Positions 53,292 to 64,000 of a stretch of DNA of 64,000 nucleotides are shown here, piece by piece. The position numbers were made by a program, and so were the translations under genes. Under the pieces are notes generated by a model. It ran no database searches and was not told the origin of the DNA. It was given only the letters and a program-made list of their open reading frames with translations. Each line of letters begins with the position of its first letter. The stretch's first letter is position 1. Origin of the DNA: Gari tellinella (lineage: Eukaryota > Mollusca > Bivalvia > Cardiida > Psammobiidae); NCBI GenBank assembly GCA_922989275.2, contig OV277864.1, forward strand, positions 23,323,550 through 23,387,549, read 5' to 3'.

Positions 53292-55872
53292 ATCATGGAG
53301 GAAGTATACCTGGAGAAGAATCATATACACAAATCTGCATTTTCCCGAAAATGTTGTCGTCCAATACCTGTATGCGCGATAACGCTTAATCGATCGATAA
53401 TTCAACTGCACCGGTACGCCGATAGCGGGCTATCACGTTTTTTATCGTGTTGAATGGTTACCTACTGTTAGTTTAAGTTACATAAAATCCTTAATTTTTA
53501 CCCGATTTTCATTATAATGATCTTAAAAGAAGGCTAAGATATTTATCTTTCACTTGTGAAAAAAACATAATCTAATTTTTACATTGATCATTTTTATGGC
53601 GAGTTAAAGAGCGGTTACCAAATGAATTTGCCGATAAAAGGGAGCAAGCGCTCGCGCAAAAATATATCACGCCCTGTTACAAAACCTTTCATAAAATCCT
53701 CAATTTTAGGCCGATTTCCATAACAATGGTCTTAAAGGACAGCTAAGATATTTTTCTTTCAGTTGTAGAAAATGCCAGTGTTTATTTTTGAAATCAACAA
53801 ATTTTATGGCGAGTTAAAGAGCGATTGCCAAATGAAATAGTCGATAAACGAGAGCAGGCGATCGCGAAATAAATACAACGTCCCGTTTCAAAAACTTGAA
53901 TTTAATCCATAATTTTCGTCCGATATATATATATTTGCCGGAATATTTTACATTTTCCGTCTATATATATATATATATATATTAAAAAAAGGTCTTGATA
54001 TAAAGCCGTGACACTTATCTTTCGGTTGTAAAAATACCAGGGGTTTTCTTGAAGCGAAAAAAGTAATGATGACCTACAAAGGTAATAGACGTTTATTTAA
54101 CAATAAAATCATCAAGAAATTGTGGTTAAATAATGAACTAGGGCTATTCATCTGTAAACTACATGTCTACCATATTACACATCACAAAGGAATGTGACAC
54201 ATTACGTAACCGTACACAATTAGCAGGCCATTTATAAGCGTCATAAAACTCTCCCAGCATGAAGTCCATGCTTCTTGAACATGCCGATTATCTATGAAGT
54301 GCTTGTTAGGGAACTGGACACCAGGGGGTTTCCTCTTTAATAAAAAAGATCAATGCTACCCGTGCGTGTAACTTGAACATGTGTTTTTGACTTCTGTAAC
54401 CGCATGATTTTTATATATTATACAAATCACAAAAAATAAAGATAATAGAATTGAATTGAAAAAAAGAAAAGAAAAAAAAGACCAACATCAATGCACCTGG
54501 TTTGGTTGATGACTGGATTAACCCTCTCATTACTGAATACCAGTAACATGATGACTATTGCAATTGCAAACAGTTGTAATCCAGACCAGGCTGCAAAAAT
54601 GTCGGATTCATAGAGTATGTCTCTTAAAATATAGTTTACCCCTTTTTCAAATTAAGCTCTTTATGACACATTTTATCTTTTCTCCGCATGAGGATCATCA
54701 GAGAGAGAGACAGACAGACAGACAGACATTCATACAGAAAGATGGAGACAGAAAAGAAGAAGCGAGAGACTGACAGACAGAGATAAGAGAAAAACAGACA
54801 GACAGAGAGACAGACAAGAGGCAAACAGACAGTGGCAGAGAAATACAGACACACACAAGCTTCGTAGGTAAACGAAAAAATACGTTTTTCTCTCATTTTC
54901 AAAACCTCACTATACTAACAATTTATAAGCTATCGCCTCAAATTTTGTACTACGCGTAATATCATGGTCTAATAAAACATCTGTATTAAAATTTATAAAG
55001 AAAAGATGACATTAAAAGCATTTCTATTAACACCAAACTTCGTAGGTAAACGAAAAAGTATGTTTTTCTCTCATTTTCAAAACCTCACTATACTAACAAT
55101 TTATAAGCTATCGCCTCAAATCTTGTACTACGCGTAATATCATGGTCTAATAAAACATCTGTATTAAAATTTATAATGAAAATATGACATTAAAAGCATT
55201 TCTATTAACACCAAACTTCGTAGGTAAACGAAAAAATACGTTTTTCTCTCATTTTCAAAACCTCACTATACTAACAATTTATAAGCTATCGCCTCAAATT
55301 TTGTACTACGCGTAAGATCATTGTCTAATAAAACATCTGTATTAAAATTTATAATGAAAATATGACATTAAAAGCATTTCTATTAAACACCAAACTTCGT
55401 AGGTAAACGAAAAAATACGTTTTTCTCTCATTTTCAAAACCTCACTAAACTAACAATTTATAAGCTATCGCCTCAAATTTTGTACTACGCATAAGATTAT
55501 TGTCTAATAAAACATATGTATTAAAATTTATAATGAAAATATGACATTAAAAGCATTTCTATTAAACACCAAACTTCGTAGGTAAACGAAAAAATACGTT
55601 TTTCTCTCATTTTCTAAACCTCACTAAACTAACAATTTATAAGCTATCGCCTCAAATTTTGTACTACGCATAAGATTATTGTCTAATAAAACATCTGTAT
55701 TAAAATTTATAACGAAAAGATGACATTAAAAGCATTTCTATTAACACCTAACTTTCGGAAAAACATTGTTTTCTAGCGGCCAGCGAGCGCCGCTGATTGA
55801 CCGATTTTGGACGACAAGATAAATCGCGAGCCGGCCGGATACTTCTCCAGGGTATACTTCCTCCATGATTCA
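53292..55872. mobile_element. 2.6-kb TIR element with internal tandem arrays
   Basis: AATCATGGAGGAAGTATACC with TGGAGAAG beside it at the left, and the inverse CTTCTCCA...GGTATACTTCCTCCATGATT at the right, form terminal repeats of about 28 bp. The interior has two to three units of about 230 bp (53480-54000, TATGGCGAGTTAAAGAGCG), a mixed part with AGACAGAC microsatellite (54700-54850), and five units of about 181 bp (54868-55760). No transposase frame. Confidence 0.65.
54868..55765. repeat. 181-bp tandem array, five units
   Basis: Each unit has CTTCGTAGGTAAACGAAAAA, CTATCGCCTCAAATTTTGTA and GACATTAAAAGCATTTCTAT. The last unit is interrupted at CTTTCGGAAAAACATT. Inside the TIR element. Confidence 0.85.
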
Positions 55873-55874
55873 AT

Positions 55875-56135
55875 TCAAACAGTTTGGACACAGATCATGT
55901 GCTAAATAATTTTGTGACTGATCAGATCAGGACCAAAACTGTTTTGGAACTAGATATGTACTTTATGTAGCCTTTATAGATTGATTCCAATTAAATAAAT
56001 TTGTGCATAGACGTTTATTCGAGCTCTAGGACATGTCAATTTTTACTTCTATACTTTACTCGACCAAAGATTACATATTTGCAGACGACAATTTCATAGC
56101 AGACGATCCTTGACGACATTGCTTTAAAAGAAGGG
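55875..56135. mobile_element. Degenerate MITE with AAACAG core and GCAGACGACAA motif
   Basis: CAAACAGTTTGGACACAGAT with an imperfect complement at 55918-55945, then GCAGACGACAATTTCATAGC. It lies just downstream of arrestin exon 1 in the transcript. Confidence 0.45.
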
Positions 56136-56191
56136 TTGTTTATTTTGCTGAGTAGAGTGCTACCAAACTTTAGTGTACCTAGTTAACTCAC

Positions 56192-56450
56192 CTCCGCCAA
56201 ACAGCACCTGTCTCTTGAAAAAGTACTCCACTTCAGCATTATAGTGTTCTGTGTACGATCCAAGGCGACTACCTGTACTTCTTGACTCTGTCCAATGCAC
56301 TTTAGCCACTCCTCTCATAAATATCCTAAGTGACCTCATTTTCATGTCCCCTTTTAGCTCAACAATAACTTGACCTATAACTTTTCCCCCAGGGTGGAAC
56401 ACTGTTTTGTTTTCACACAAAACTATTTCAAAACATTTCAGTTTCCCCAT
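56192..56450 (-). CDS. Arrestin domain-containing protein, exon 1 (start codon)
   Basis: Alpha-arrestins are adaptors that link membrane cargo to NEDD4-family ubiquitin ligases. This exon encodes residues 1-86. It opens MGKLKCFEIVL and continues with FHPGGKVIGQVIVEL, SLRIFMRGVAKVHWTESR and YTEHYNAEVEYF, the strand pattern of the arrestin N domain in ARRDC2/3/4-type proteins. I chose the Met at 56450 because MGKLK matches the family start and its context is good (A at -3, G at +4). Upstream in-frame Mets at 56459 and 56480 are less likely. It ends in phase 1 at GAG|GTGAGT. The full gene runs leftward over 26 kb with introns packed with transposons. Confidence 0.9.
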
Positions 56451-57150
56451 TTTGTGCATGTTTGTATTTAAGCAGAACACCTTGGCACTGATTCAACACT
56501 CATTGACGAAAAGCACTGCGAAATAACATGTAGATGGGGGTTAAGATAAAACATATTGCATTCCCACCATCTGTCACAAACCCGGAAGCTAATTGTAGGC
56601 AAACACGCGTGCGCAGAAATTTATTGCGGAGGCTGGGGCGGCTATTTTTAGATTTTAAGGTCAGGTAAGGCAGTGAATAGTTATTGCTTCACTAATTTAA
56701 GTGAACATATCAAACTAATGATTTTTATGAGCCATTTACTTATGAAATAAATACTTTCTGACGAAACCTTTTCAATTACCTAAAAAGGGATTGATTAGCT
56801 CAACTTATTTGACAAAATAAATATGCCTTTAGTCTTAAAGAGACTAAAGTGATTTCCACATAAATTCTTTTCTCATAGCGCACCGTAGGAAGGACAAAAT
56901 GGCCGCCAATGTCACGAAGCGTCTGCTCAAAACGATTTATGTTAGTTTTGTTCAAAGTATATATGTTTTCTCTTGTGTTTGAGTTCAGATAATTGTCAGC
57001 TAATTTATGGTTGATTTATTGACAAAAGCTTTGACTTATTTCTTGTGTCGTAAACTGGCAATGTTCACGTTTTTGTCAATTTGTTTCCTTGGTGAATTAG
57101 AAATCCTCACATGGACGCTGATCATGCTTGACAAACAGTCGCCAAACGCA
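56451..57150 (-). promoter_or_regulatory. Presumed 5' UTR and promoter region of the arrestin gene
   Basis: Upstream of the start codon there is no TATA box at an obvious place. ACAAAATGGCCGCCAATG at 56896 has a YY1-type AAAATGGC core in the + orientation, and similar motifs lie at 57467 and 57717. Transcription start unknown. Confidence 0.35.
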
Positions 57151-57152
57151 TA

Positions 57153-57320
57153 CAGTGGAGAATACGTTATTCTTTCCCGTTTAACGAAACGCAAACGCAA
57201 AACAATTAAACGTAGAAAAGTGCAACTTTTGGACAATTCTGATAATTCATGTTTATCTTGTTTGGCAAACAGTTTGGAGGCTGATCAGCTTCCAAACTGT
57301 TTGCAATAGTAATAATATGG
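57153..57320. mobile_element. TM1 MITE, internally deleted
   Basis: CAGTGGAGAATACGTTATTC at the left, core reduced to AACAGTTTGGAGGCTGATCA and inverse. The right terminal repeat is missing. Confidence 0.65.
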
Positions 57321-57929
57321 CCGAAACAAAAAGCTGGCCACAGGCCAGATTTTTGCGCAGGTCGCCTTTAGATAATGTGTACGCGTTGCGTGAATAAAAC
57401 AAGGAATAAAAGAAATGATTCTCATTAGCTGGTCAGGTTGAATATTTATCGCGCATGATGGACGCCGCCATCTTATCTGTCACGATTTCACTTCCAGCAA
57501 GTGAATGCCTAATTCCCCAACCAACCGAGCGTTCGGAAATTCCATAGCGGCGGCCCATCATGCTCTCCTCTATGGAAATATTTCATTATAGACGTGCATA
57601 ATTAACCTGGGTGGACACGATTGAGTACACAGGCTTATACCTATAAGATATATCCCTATCATGTGTTTGGTTCGCCGCACCGGATTAGTGAATCGCGTGG
57701 TTCTGCTGGCGATTCCAAAATGGCCGCCAGTTTTGTTCTTGCGACAACGGGCCATTTCGTACCCTTGCCTTTTCGCACCCTATTTTTTGTCATTTCGTAC
57801 AAGACTACAAGTACCCTCGAAATATTAAATTGCCCTATTTCCTATACTTTGTAGAAACAGGTTTCGGCCGTATGGAATATTTTTTAATACAGTTAATTTA
57901 ACCTTAGAGGATATCTATGTGTTTTCATG

Positions 57930-57952
57930 AGACCCCCCCCCCCCCCCCCACC
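57930..57952. repeat. Poly-C run
   Basis: A run of about 19 C interrupted only at its end (CACCTC). Length may be imprecise. Confidence 0.8.
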
Positions 57953-58149
57953 TCATTTTTCAATTCCCACCACAATTTCACAGGCAGAGGGGAATTTTCC
58001 CCCTGTTTTTGAAATTCTCGGTGCAACACAGTGAGTGCGTCCTGGATCACTTGCCAGATCTTAACTCTGTTACACAGACTGTGTATATATATATACTTCC
58101 CTATCATTGCCGATTTCTGGTAAATTACTGACATTTTAAAACACAACAA

Positions 58150-60700
58150 CACAGGAAAACAGTCTGTTTTACATACTCTTAGTGGATAATGGATAACTCA
58201 TACATTTAAAAAGAAACTGATTGTTGTTTTCCAGGTTATTGACGGAGGTTTATCAAGACCTGGCAGTGGTCATTTTTATAATACAATCTTTTAGTGATGA
58301 AACTGTTAAATGGCTGGGTTTTACACGGGTATTTAACGAGCGGAAGGCAAACCCAAAAACTGGGTTTTAACTAAGGTTGTTTACCTTGCCAATGTTATGT
58401 AAGAAGATAAGGTGTTTTACATAACATTAGTGAGATAAACAGTTGTCAGGATGGACACCACTGACCAAATGGTCAGAAAAAACTAAATAAGTAAAACAAA
58501 AGAATTAAATCAGTGTTAATCACTTGTATTTTAATCAAACAGTTCTAATCTAATCTAATCTAAAGAATAAAAGCATTATTTACACAAATGACTAAAGCCA
58601 GATAAAAACTTAAGTATGCTGCTTTAAATGCAAACAATAATTTAGCAAAAAGATCTAAATAGCAAACAGCCAAAATGCTCAAAGTGAGAAGTAAAGACCA
58701 AAAATGGTGCCAAGTTAAATGGCTTTAAAAGTGACACACTCAATTTAGAAATGTAGTTAAATATAGCAGAAAGTGTTCCTAAGTGTATTTAAGCAATAAA
58801 TAAGTTCCACCTAGAAGAACAAAATCTAACCTGCCAGTGTAAGGCAGGGTAGAATGCATCTTTCTAGTTGCTGGTCTGAGTAAGTGTGTGTGATTGAGCT
58901 TCTCCACCTGTATTTATAGGTTAGAGGGAGAGCCTTAATCACATGACCCTAATCGAGCCTTCTGATTGGCTGTGGGCAAATAATAGCCCTTCCTGTTTTT
59001 AGGGCTAAATACAAAATAATTACTTATTATAAAGACACATTCTAAATTACTAAAAAGTAGCTCAAATAACAGCTATTAAATCAAAACTATCAAATCTATA
59101 TTCAGAGTGGCCAAATACAATATATAAGTGATGTTTCAAAATATGAGCAGTGAAGGGTCTAGAATTTCTAGACCCAGATATCAGCCGAAAATCATCAAAT
59201 ACACAAAAGTACTAATTTATCAAGTTCCCTAAACATATCTATCATAAACTTCCAACCTTTAGACACATTATGAGAATAAATCTAGAATTTATAGTAATTT
59301 ATTGACAGAGATAAAGCCCCAATTGTAAGAGCAAATCATTGCTTTTTCAGCTGGCGGCCATTTTGAATGCCTATCTTTACTAAGGATCTAGCTCCTCAAC
59401 ACAATAAATCTAAATTACAGAATTACCTGGCTCTACTCAAACAAATAAACATGTGAAAAACCTTAAGACATCAAAAGTCTACATAGTAGGCATTTAAATG
59501 TGTGAAAAACATCACTGTACAAGGAGATATTGCATTTATTAGGCTCTGAATGGGAGATCTGAGCCACCTGCCAAATGTAAACAGATCTACATTTGAGCAG
59601 GTAACTCAGGATCCAAACAATGTCATCCACCAAAAACTATTAGAAAAGGTAGAAATAAAGTATAAATGCCTAATCAGACTGAGTTTCTACTGAATTTATG
59701 TTTATTTAATAAGATTTCACACCTGAGCCAATTTCCTCTATATGGTTATATACCGGTAGTAGAAAATGGCCAAGATAGAAAATCTCTATTAAAACACTAA
59801 AAATGCAATATCAACCTAAAATATATACACCGGTAGTTGCGGAGACATATCTCGCAGCTACCGTGACCAAAATTACAACTATATTTGGTCTACAAGTCTT
59901 AAGAATCAAAATAAGCAATTTGCTATCTGAGCAGAAATCTGCTCAAGCATGTCAGGTCAACTCCAGTTTTACAACAAAACGATTATCGACTATTATCCAT
60001 AATCGTCGCTGAGTGTGTCATGTCGGGGTCACAATCGATAGTGCTGCCGAATAATCGGATGTCGCTAAGACCCTATTGCGCCCATTCTGGTCAACCATTG
60101 CGATTATCCAACACGCTAGCGGGTAGTAAAACTATTCTTATCAGTTTGCTAATTAATCTGTGGGGTAATTAGGGGCCTCTCAGCAGGGGACAGTTATCGG
60201 CATACCTCTGAGTACGCTATGCCCTTGATGCAGGGATTACAAAACTGTCACATGTCAACTGACAGCCATTTTACAACAGTATCAATACAATCGGAACACC
60301 TTGCCTATTATCCTTATGAATAAGCCAAGCAATTACGATTTCGCGGTCACATGACAAATTATAGCTCCTCGCAATTTGCGTCATTCATAATTTATACTCG
60401 GAGGTTGTCGGCATTTGCCGGTCAATAACGATTATTATCAAACAATGTTCCACTATAATAAAAAATTATCGTGAAATTCCGTAGTCAGCGTGCCAGTTGA
60501 CATTTAATTTTAGCTCACAGCAGTTTGAAGTGATGAAAATGCCACGCCCACAAACGAGACAAATGGCTTTTGTGCCTTATGAAATCAAAAATCGATAAAA
60601 GCTATTTATTCCATTATCGCGTAGATCTATTTCTTTGAAACTGTAATAGGAGTGTTATATATATTTCCCGAAATAGCGCTGTGTTGGTAACTTAAAAGTT
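58150..60700. other. AT-rich sequence without recognisable gene
   Basis: Contains an imperfect palindrome at 58371-58445 (TTACCTTGCCAATGTTATGT and inverse, loop AGAAGATAAGG). No exon-like segment, transposon terminus or array was identified in the rest. Confidence 0.5.
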
Positions 60701-60716
60701 AGCGTGAATGTTTTTT

Positions 60717-63670
60717 AGCTCGCCTGTACGAAGTACATGACGAGCTATTGCAATACCCCCGGTGTAGTCGTCGTGAACGGCGTAAACAATTTTAAGAAAA
60801 TGTCTATAACTTCTGTGACCTTGACCTTGAACTTAGGGCCCGCGTTTAGGTTTCGAAATCTGTGTTTAGGTTTCGAAAAATGCCTATAACTTCTATGTCC
60901 CTTGAGGTATTGCTTTCATAGTTGGTATATGTGTGTATATGGACAAGACCTTTCCATGCACAGAAAAATTTGGTCCCCTGTGACCTTGAACTTAGGGCCC
61001 GTGTTTAGGTTTTGAAATCTGTGTTTAGGTTTCGAAAAATGCCTATAACTTTTATGTCCCTTGAGGTATTGCTTTCATAGTTGGTATGTGTGTGTATATG
61101 GACAAGACCTTTCCATGCACAGAAAAATTTGGACCCCTGTGACCTTGACCTTGAACTAAGGGCCAGCGTTTAGGTTTCGAAGTCTGTGTTTAGGTTTCGA
61201 AAAATGCCTATAACTTCTATGTCCCTTGAGGTATTGCTTTCATAGTTGGTATGTGTGTGTATATGGACAAGACCTTTCCATGCACAGAAAAATTTGGACC
61301 CCTGTGACCTTGACCTTGAACTTATGGCCTGCGTTTAGGTTTCGAAATCTGTGTTTAGGTTTCGAAAAATGCCTATAACTTCTATGTCCCTTGAGGTATT
61401 GCTTTCATAGTTGGTATGTGTGCGTATATGGACAAGACCTTTCCATGCACAGAAAAATTTAGACCCCTGTGACCTTGACCTTGATATAAGAGCCAGCGTT
61501 TAGGTTTCGAAATCTGTGTTTAGGTTTCGAAAAATGCCTATAACTTCTATGTCCCTAGAGGTATTGCTTTCATAGTTGGTATGTGTGTGTGTATGGACAA
61601 GACCTTTCCATGCACAGAAAAATTTGGACCCCTGTGACCTTGACCTTGAACTTAGGGCCTGTGTTTAGGTTTCGAAATCTGTGTTTAGGTATCAAACAAT
61701 TCCTATAACTTCTATGTCCCTTGAGGTATTGCTAACATAGTTGGTATGTGTGTGTATATGGACAAGACCTTTCCATGCACAGAAAAATTTGGACCCCTTG
61801 ACCTTGAACTTAGGGCCTGCGTTTAGGTTTCGAAATCTGTGTTTAGGTTTCGAAAAATGTCTATAACTTCTATGTCCCTAGAGGTATTGCTTTCATAGTT
61901 GGTATGTGTTTGTATATGGACAAGACCTTTCCATGCACAGAAAAATTTGGACCCCTGTGACCTTGACCTTGAACTTATGGCCTGCGTTTAGGTTTCGAAA
62001 TCTGTGTTTAGGTTTCGAAAAATGCCTATAACTTCTATGTCCCTTGAGGTATTGCTTTCATAGTTGGTATGTGTGTGTATATGGACAAGACCTTTCCATG
62101 CACATGAAAATTTGGACCCCTGTGACCTTGACCTTGAACTTAGGGCCCGTGTTTAGGTTTCGAAATCTGTGGATAGGTATCGAACAATTCCTATAACTTC
62201 TATGTCCCTTGAGGTATTGCTTACATAGTTGGTATGTGTGTGTATATGGACAAGACCTTTTCATGCACAGAAAAATTTGGACCCCTTGACCTTGAACTTA
62301 GGGCCTGCGTTTAGGTTTCGAAATCTGTGTTTAGGTTTCGAAAAATGCCTATAACTTCTATGTCCCTTGAGGTATTGCTTTCATAGTTGGTATGTGTGTG
62401 TATATGGACAAGACCTTTCCATGCACAGAAAAATTTGGACCCCTGTGACCTTGACCTTGAACTTATGGCCTGCGTTTAGGTTTCGAAATCTGTGTTTAGG
62501 TTTCGAAAAATGCCTATAACTTCTATGTCCCTTGAGGTATTGCTTTCATAGTTGGTATGTGTGTGTATATGGACAAGACCTTTCCATGCACAGAAAAATT
62601 TGGACCCCTGTGACCTTGACCTTGAACTTAGGGCCCGTGTTTAGGTTTCGAAATCTGTGTTTAGGTTTCGAAAAATGCCTATAACTTCTATGTCCCTAGA
62701 GGTATTGCTTTCATAGTTGGTATGTGTGCGTATATGGACAAGACCTTTCCATGCACAGAAAAATTTAGACCCCTGTGACCTTGACCTTGATTTAAGAGCC
62801 AGCGTTTAGGTTTCGAAATCTGTGTTTAGGTTTCGAAAAATGCCTATAACTTCTATGTCCCTTGAGGTATTGCTTTCATAGTTGGTATGTGTGTGTATAT
62901 GGACAAGACCTTTCCATGCACAGAAAAATTTGGACCCCTGTGACCTTGACCTTGAACTTAAGGCCTGCGTTTAGGTTTCGAAATCTGTGTTTAGGTTTCG
63001 AAAAATGCCTATAACTTCTATGTCCCTAGAGGTATTGCTTTCATAGTTGGTATGTGTGTGTATATGGACAAGACCTATCTTTGCACAGAAACATTTGGAC
63101 CCCTGTGACCTTGATCTTGAACTTAAGGCCTGCGTTTAGGTTTCGAAAAATGCCTATAACTTCTATGTCCCTTGAGGTATTGCTTTCATAGTTGGTATGT
63201 GTGTGTATATGGACAAGACCTTTCCATGCACAGAAAAATTTGGACCCCTGTGACCTTGACCTTGAACTTAGGGCCCGCGTTTAGGTTTCGAAATCTGTGT
63301 TTAGGTTTCGAAAAATGCCTATAACTTCTATGTCCCTTGAGGGTTGCTTTCATAGTTGGTATGTGTGTGTATGTGTATATGGACAAGTCACCTTTCCATG
63401 CACAGAAAAATTTGGACCCCTGTGACCTTGACCTTGAACTTAGATCCAGGGTTAAGGTTTCGAAATCTGTGTTTAGGTTTCAAAAAATGCTTATATTTCC
63501 TATGTCCCCTGAGGTGTAACTTCATACATGTATTTGATTTTTATGTGTATATGGACAAGACCTTTCCATGCAGGCAAAAAGGTTGAACTCGGTGACCTTG
63601 AGTGTGCTTTTAAGTTTCTAAATGTGCCGATGGCGAGCTTTGTTGTCTCTCTGACAACTCTTGTGTTAGC
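60717..63670. repeat. 165-bp tandem array inside a GAGCT-ended repeat element
   Basis: Begins with a hairpin-like TTTTAGCTCGCCTGTACGAA / GTACATGACGAGCTATTG. GGACAAGACCTTTCCATGCA recurs at 60941, 61100, 61265, 61430, 61595, 61760, 61918, 62083, 62248, 62406, 62571, 62736, 62901, 63066 (variant), 63211, 63381 (variant) and 63553. Spacing is mostly 165 bp, with 158-bp variants that lack TGACCTTG. Units hold two TTTAGGTTTCGAAA boxes. The far end is near GAGCTTTGTTGTCTCTCTGA. Confidence 0.85.
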
Positions 63671-64000
63671 TTGTCATCTGTTTCTATCGTGCACGTACAT
63701 TTTGTCATCAGTTTTCGCGAATTAACGGTAGCAGCATTTTTCAACAAAAATGATATTCCACTTACAGTCATGTATCCCCAACCAATAATAAAAATATATA
63801 TATATATATATAGCAGAAAAATAACAATTATAATCCGATTTTATGACAAAAAAAGGTGGTTTATTTAAACATTGAAGTCATGGTGTACATCCGTGATTGG
63901 GCAAAACATAGTTTTCTCTAAATCATGATAGATCTTCAGATAGCAGATAGAAATGAAAATAAAAAGTCAAAGACTTAAGAGGAAATACAAAGGACATTCA

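Noticed and set aside
54636..54902. CLSVCLSLSL-type frame
   Set aside because: Translation of the AGACAGAC/AGAG microsatellite.
57600..57860. Frame on the + strand starting near CpG-rich sequence upstream of the arrestin gene
   Set aside because: No family resemblance and no splice or context support.
62058..63386. Frames reading CPYTHTYQLCKQY repeatedly on the reverse strand
   Set aside because: By-product of the 165-bp tandem unit, not multiple of three in register with the neighbours, no gene features.

Overview
This is a eukaryotic window, about 64 kb, AT-rich, with split genes and very dense repeats. It looks like a bivalve mollusc. That is inferred from the mix of palindromic miniature transposons, tRNA-derived SINEs and the 'GACCTTGACCTTGA' and 'GGCTCAGGTGAGCTAAAA' repeat types; the species cannot be fixed from the sequence.

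Two protein-coding genes can be supported, arranged tail to tail. (1) On the + strand, at about 2.2-10.4 kb, are the five 3' exons of a cathepsin L-like cysteine protease (papain family, C1A). They cover the mature enzyme from the catalytic Cys motif to the stop; the signal peptide and propeptide exons lie left of the window. (2) On the - strand, from 56.45 kb down to 30.68 kb, are eight exons of an arrestin domain-containing protein (alpha-arrestin, ARRDC type). All splice phases agree. They give 402 residues with both arrestin domains and three PPxY motifs. The last few codons lie in an unidentified terminal exon; one weak candidate is at 20.34-20.37 kb.

Almost everything else is repeat. 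Short non-autonomous DNA transposons make up most of both genes' introns and the 20 kb between the genes. My labels: PB1-PB4 are TTAA-target families (PB1 starts TTAACCCATTACCCC, PB2 TTAACCCTTTGAACCC, PB3 TTAACCCATTTGTGCCC, PB4 TTAACCCACTGTATGC). TM1-TM5 are TA-target families with CAGT or CAGC termini. SX1 and SX2 have CAGGGCT termini and 6-7 bp target duplications. PAL-H has GGGGCCCGTTTCATAAAAC termini. Most carry a long, nearly perfect central palindrome. The same few palindromic cores recur inside families whose ends are unrelated.

Other regions: 0-2.1 kb holds short-unit AT-rich tandem repeats and hairpins; 38.2-39.3 and 49-50 kb hold longer bivalve-type interspersed repeats; 42.3-43.3 kb holds an 81-bp minisatellite made from the 5' edge of an arrestin exon plus its splice acceptor; 53.3-55.9 kb holds a TIR-bounded element with internal tandem arrays; 60.7-63.7 kb holds a 165-bp tandem array. 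About 58.2-60.7 kb has no recognisable gene.

No new multi-gene system was found. The most notable points are the exon-derived minisatellite, the exchangeable palindromic cores, a transposon inserted in the palindrome centre of its own family, and the 6-7 bp target-duplication group.
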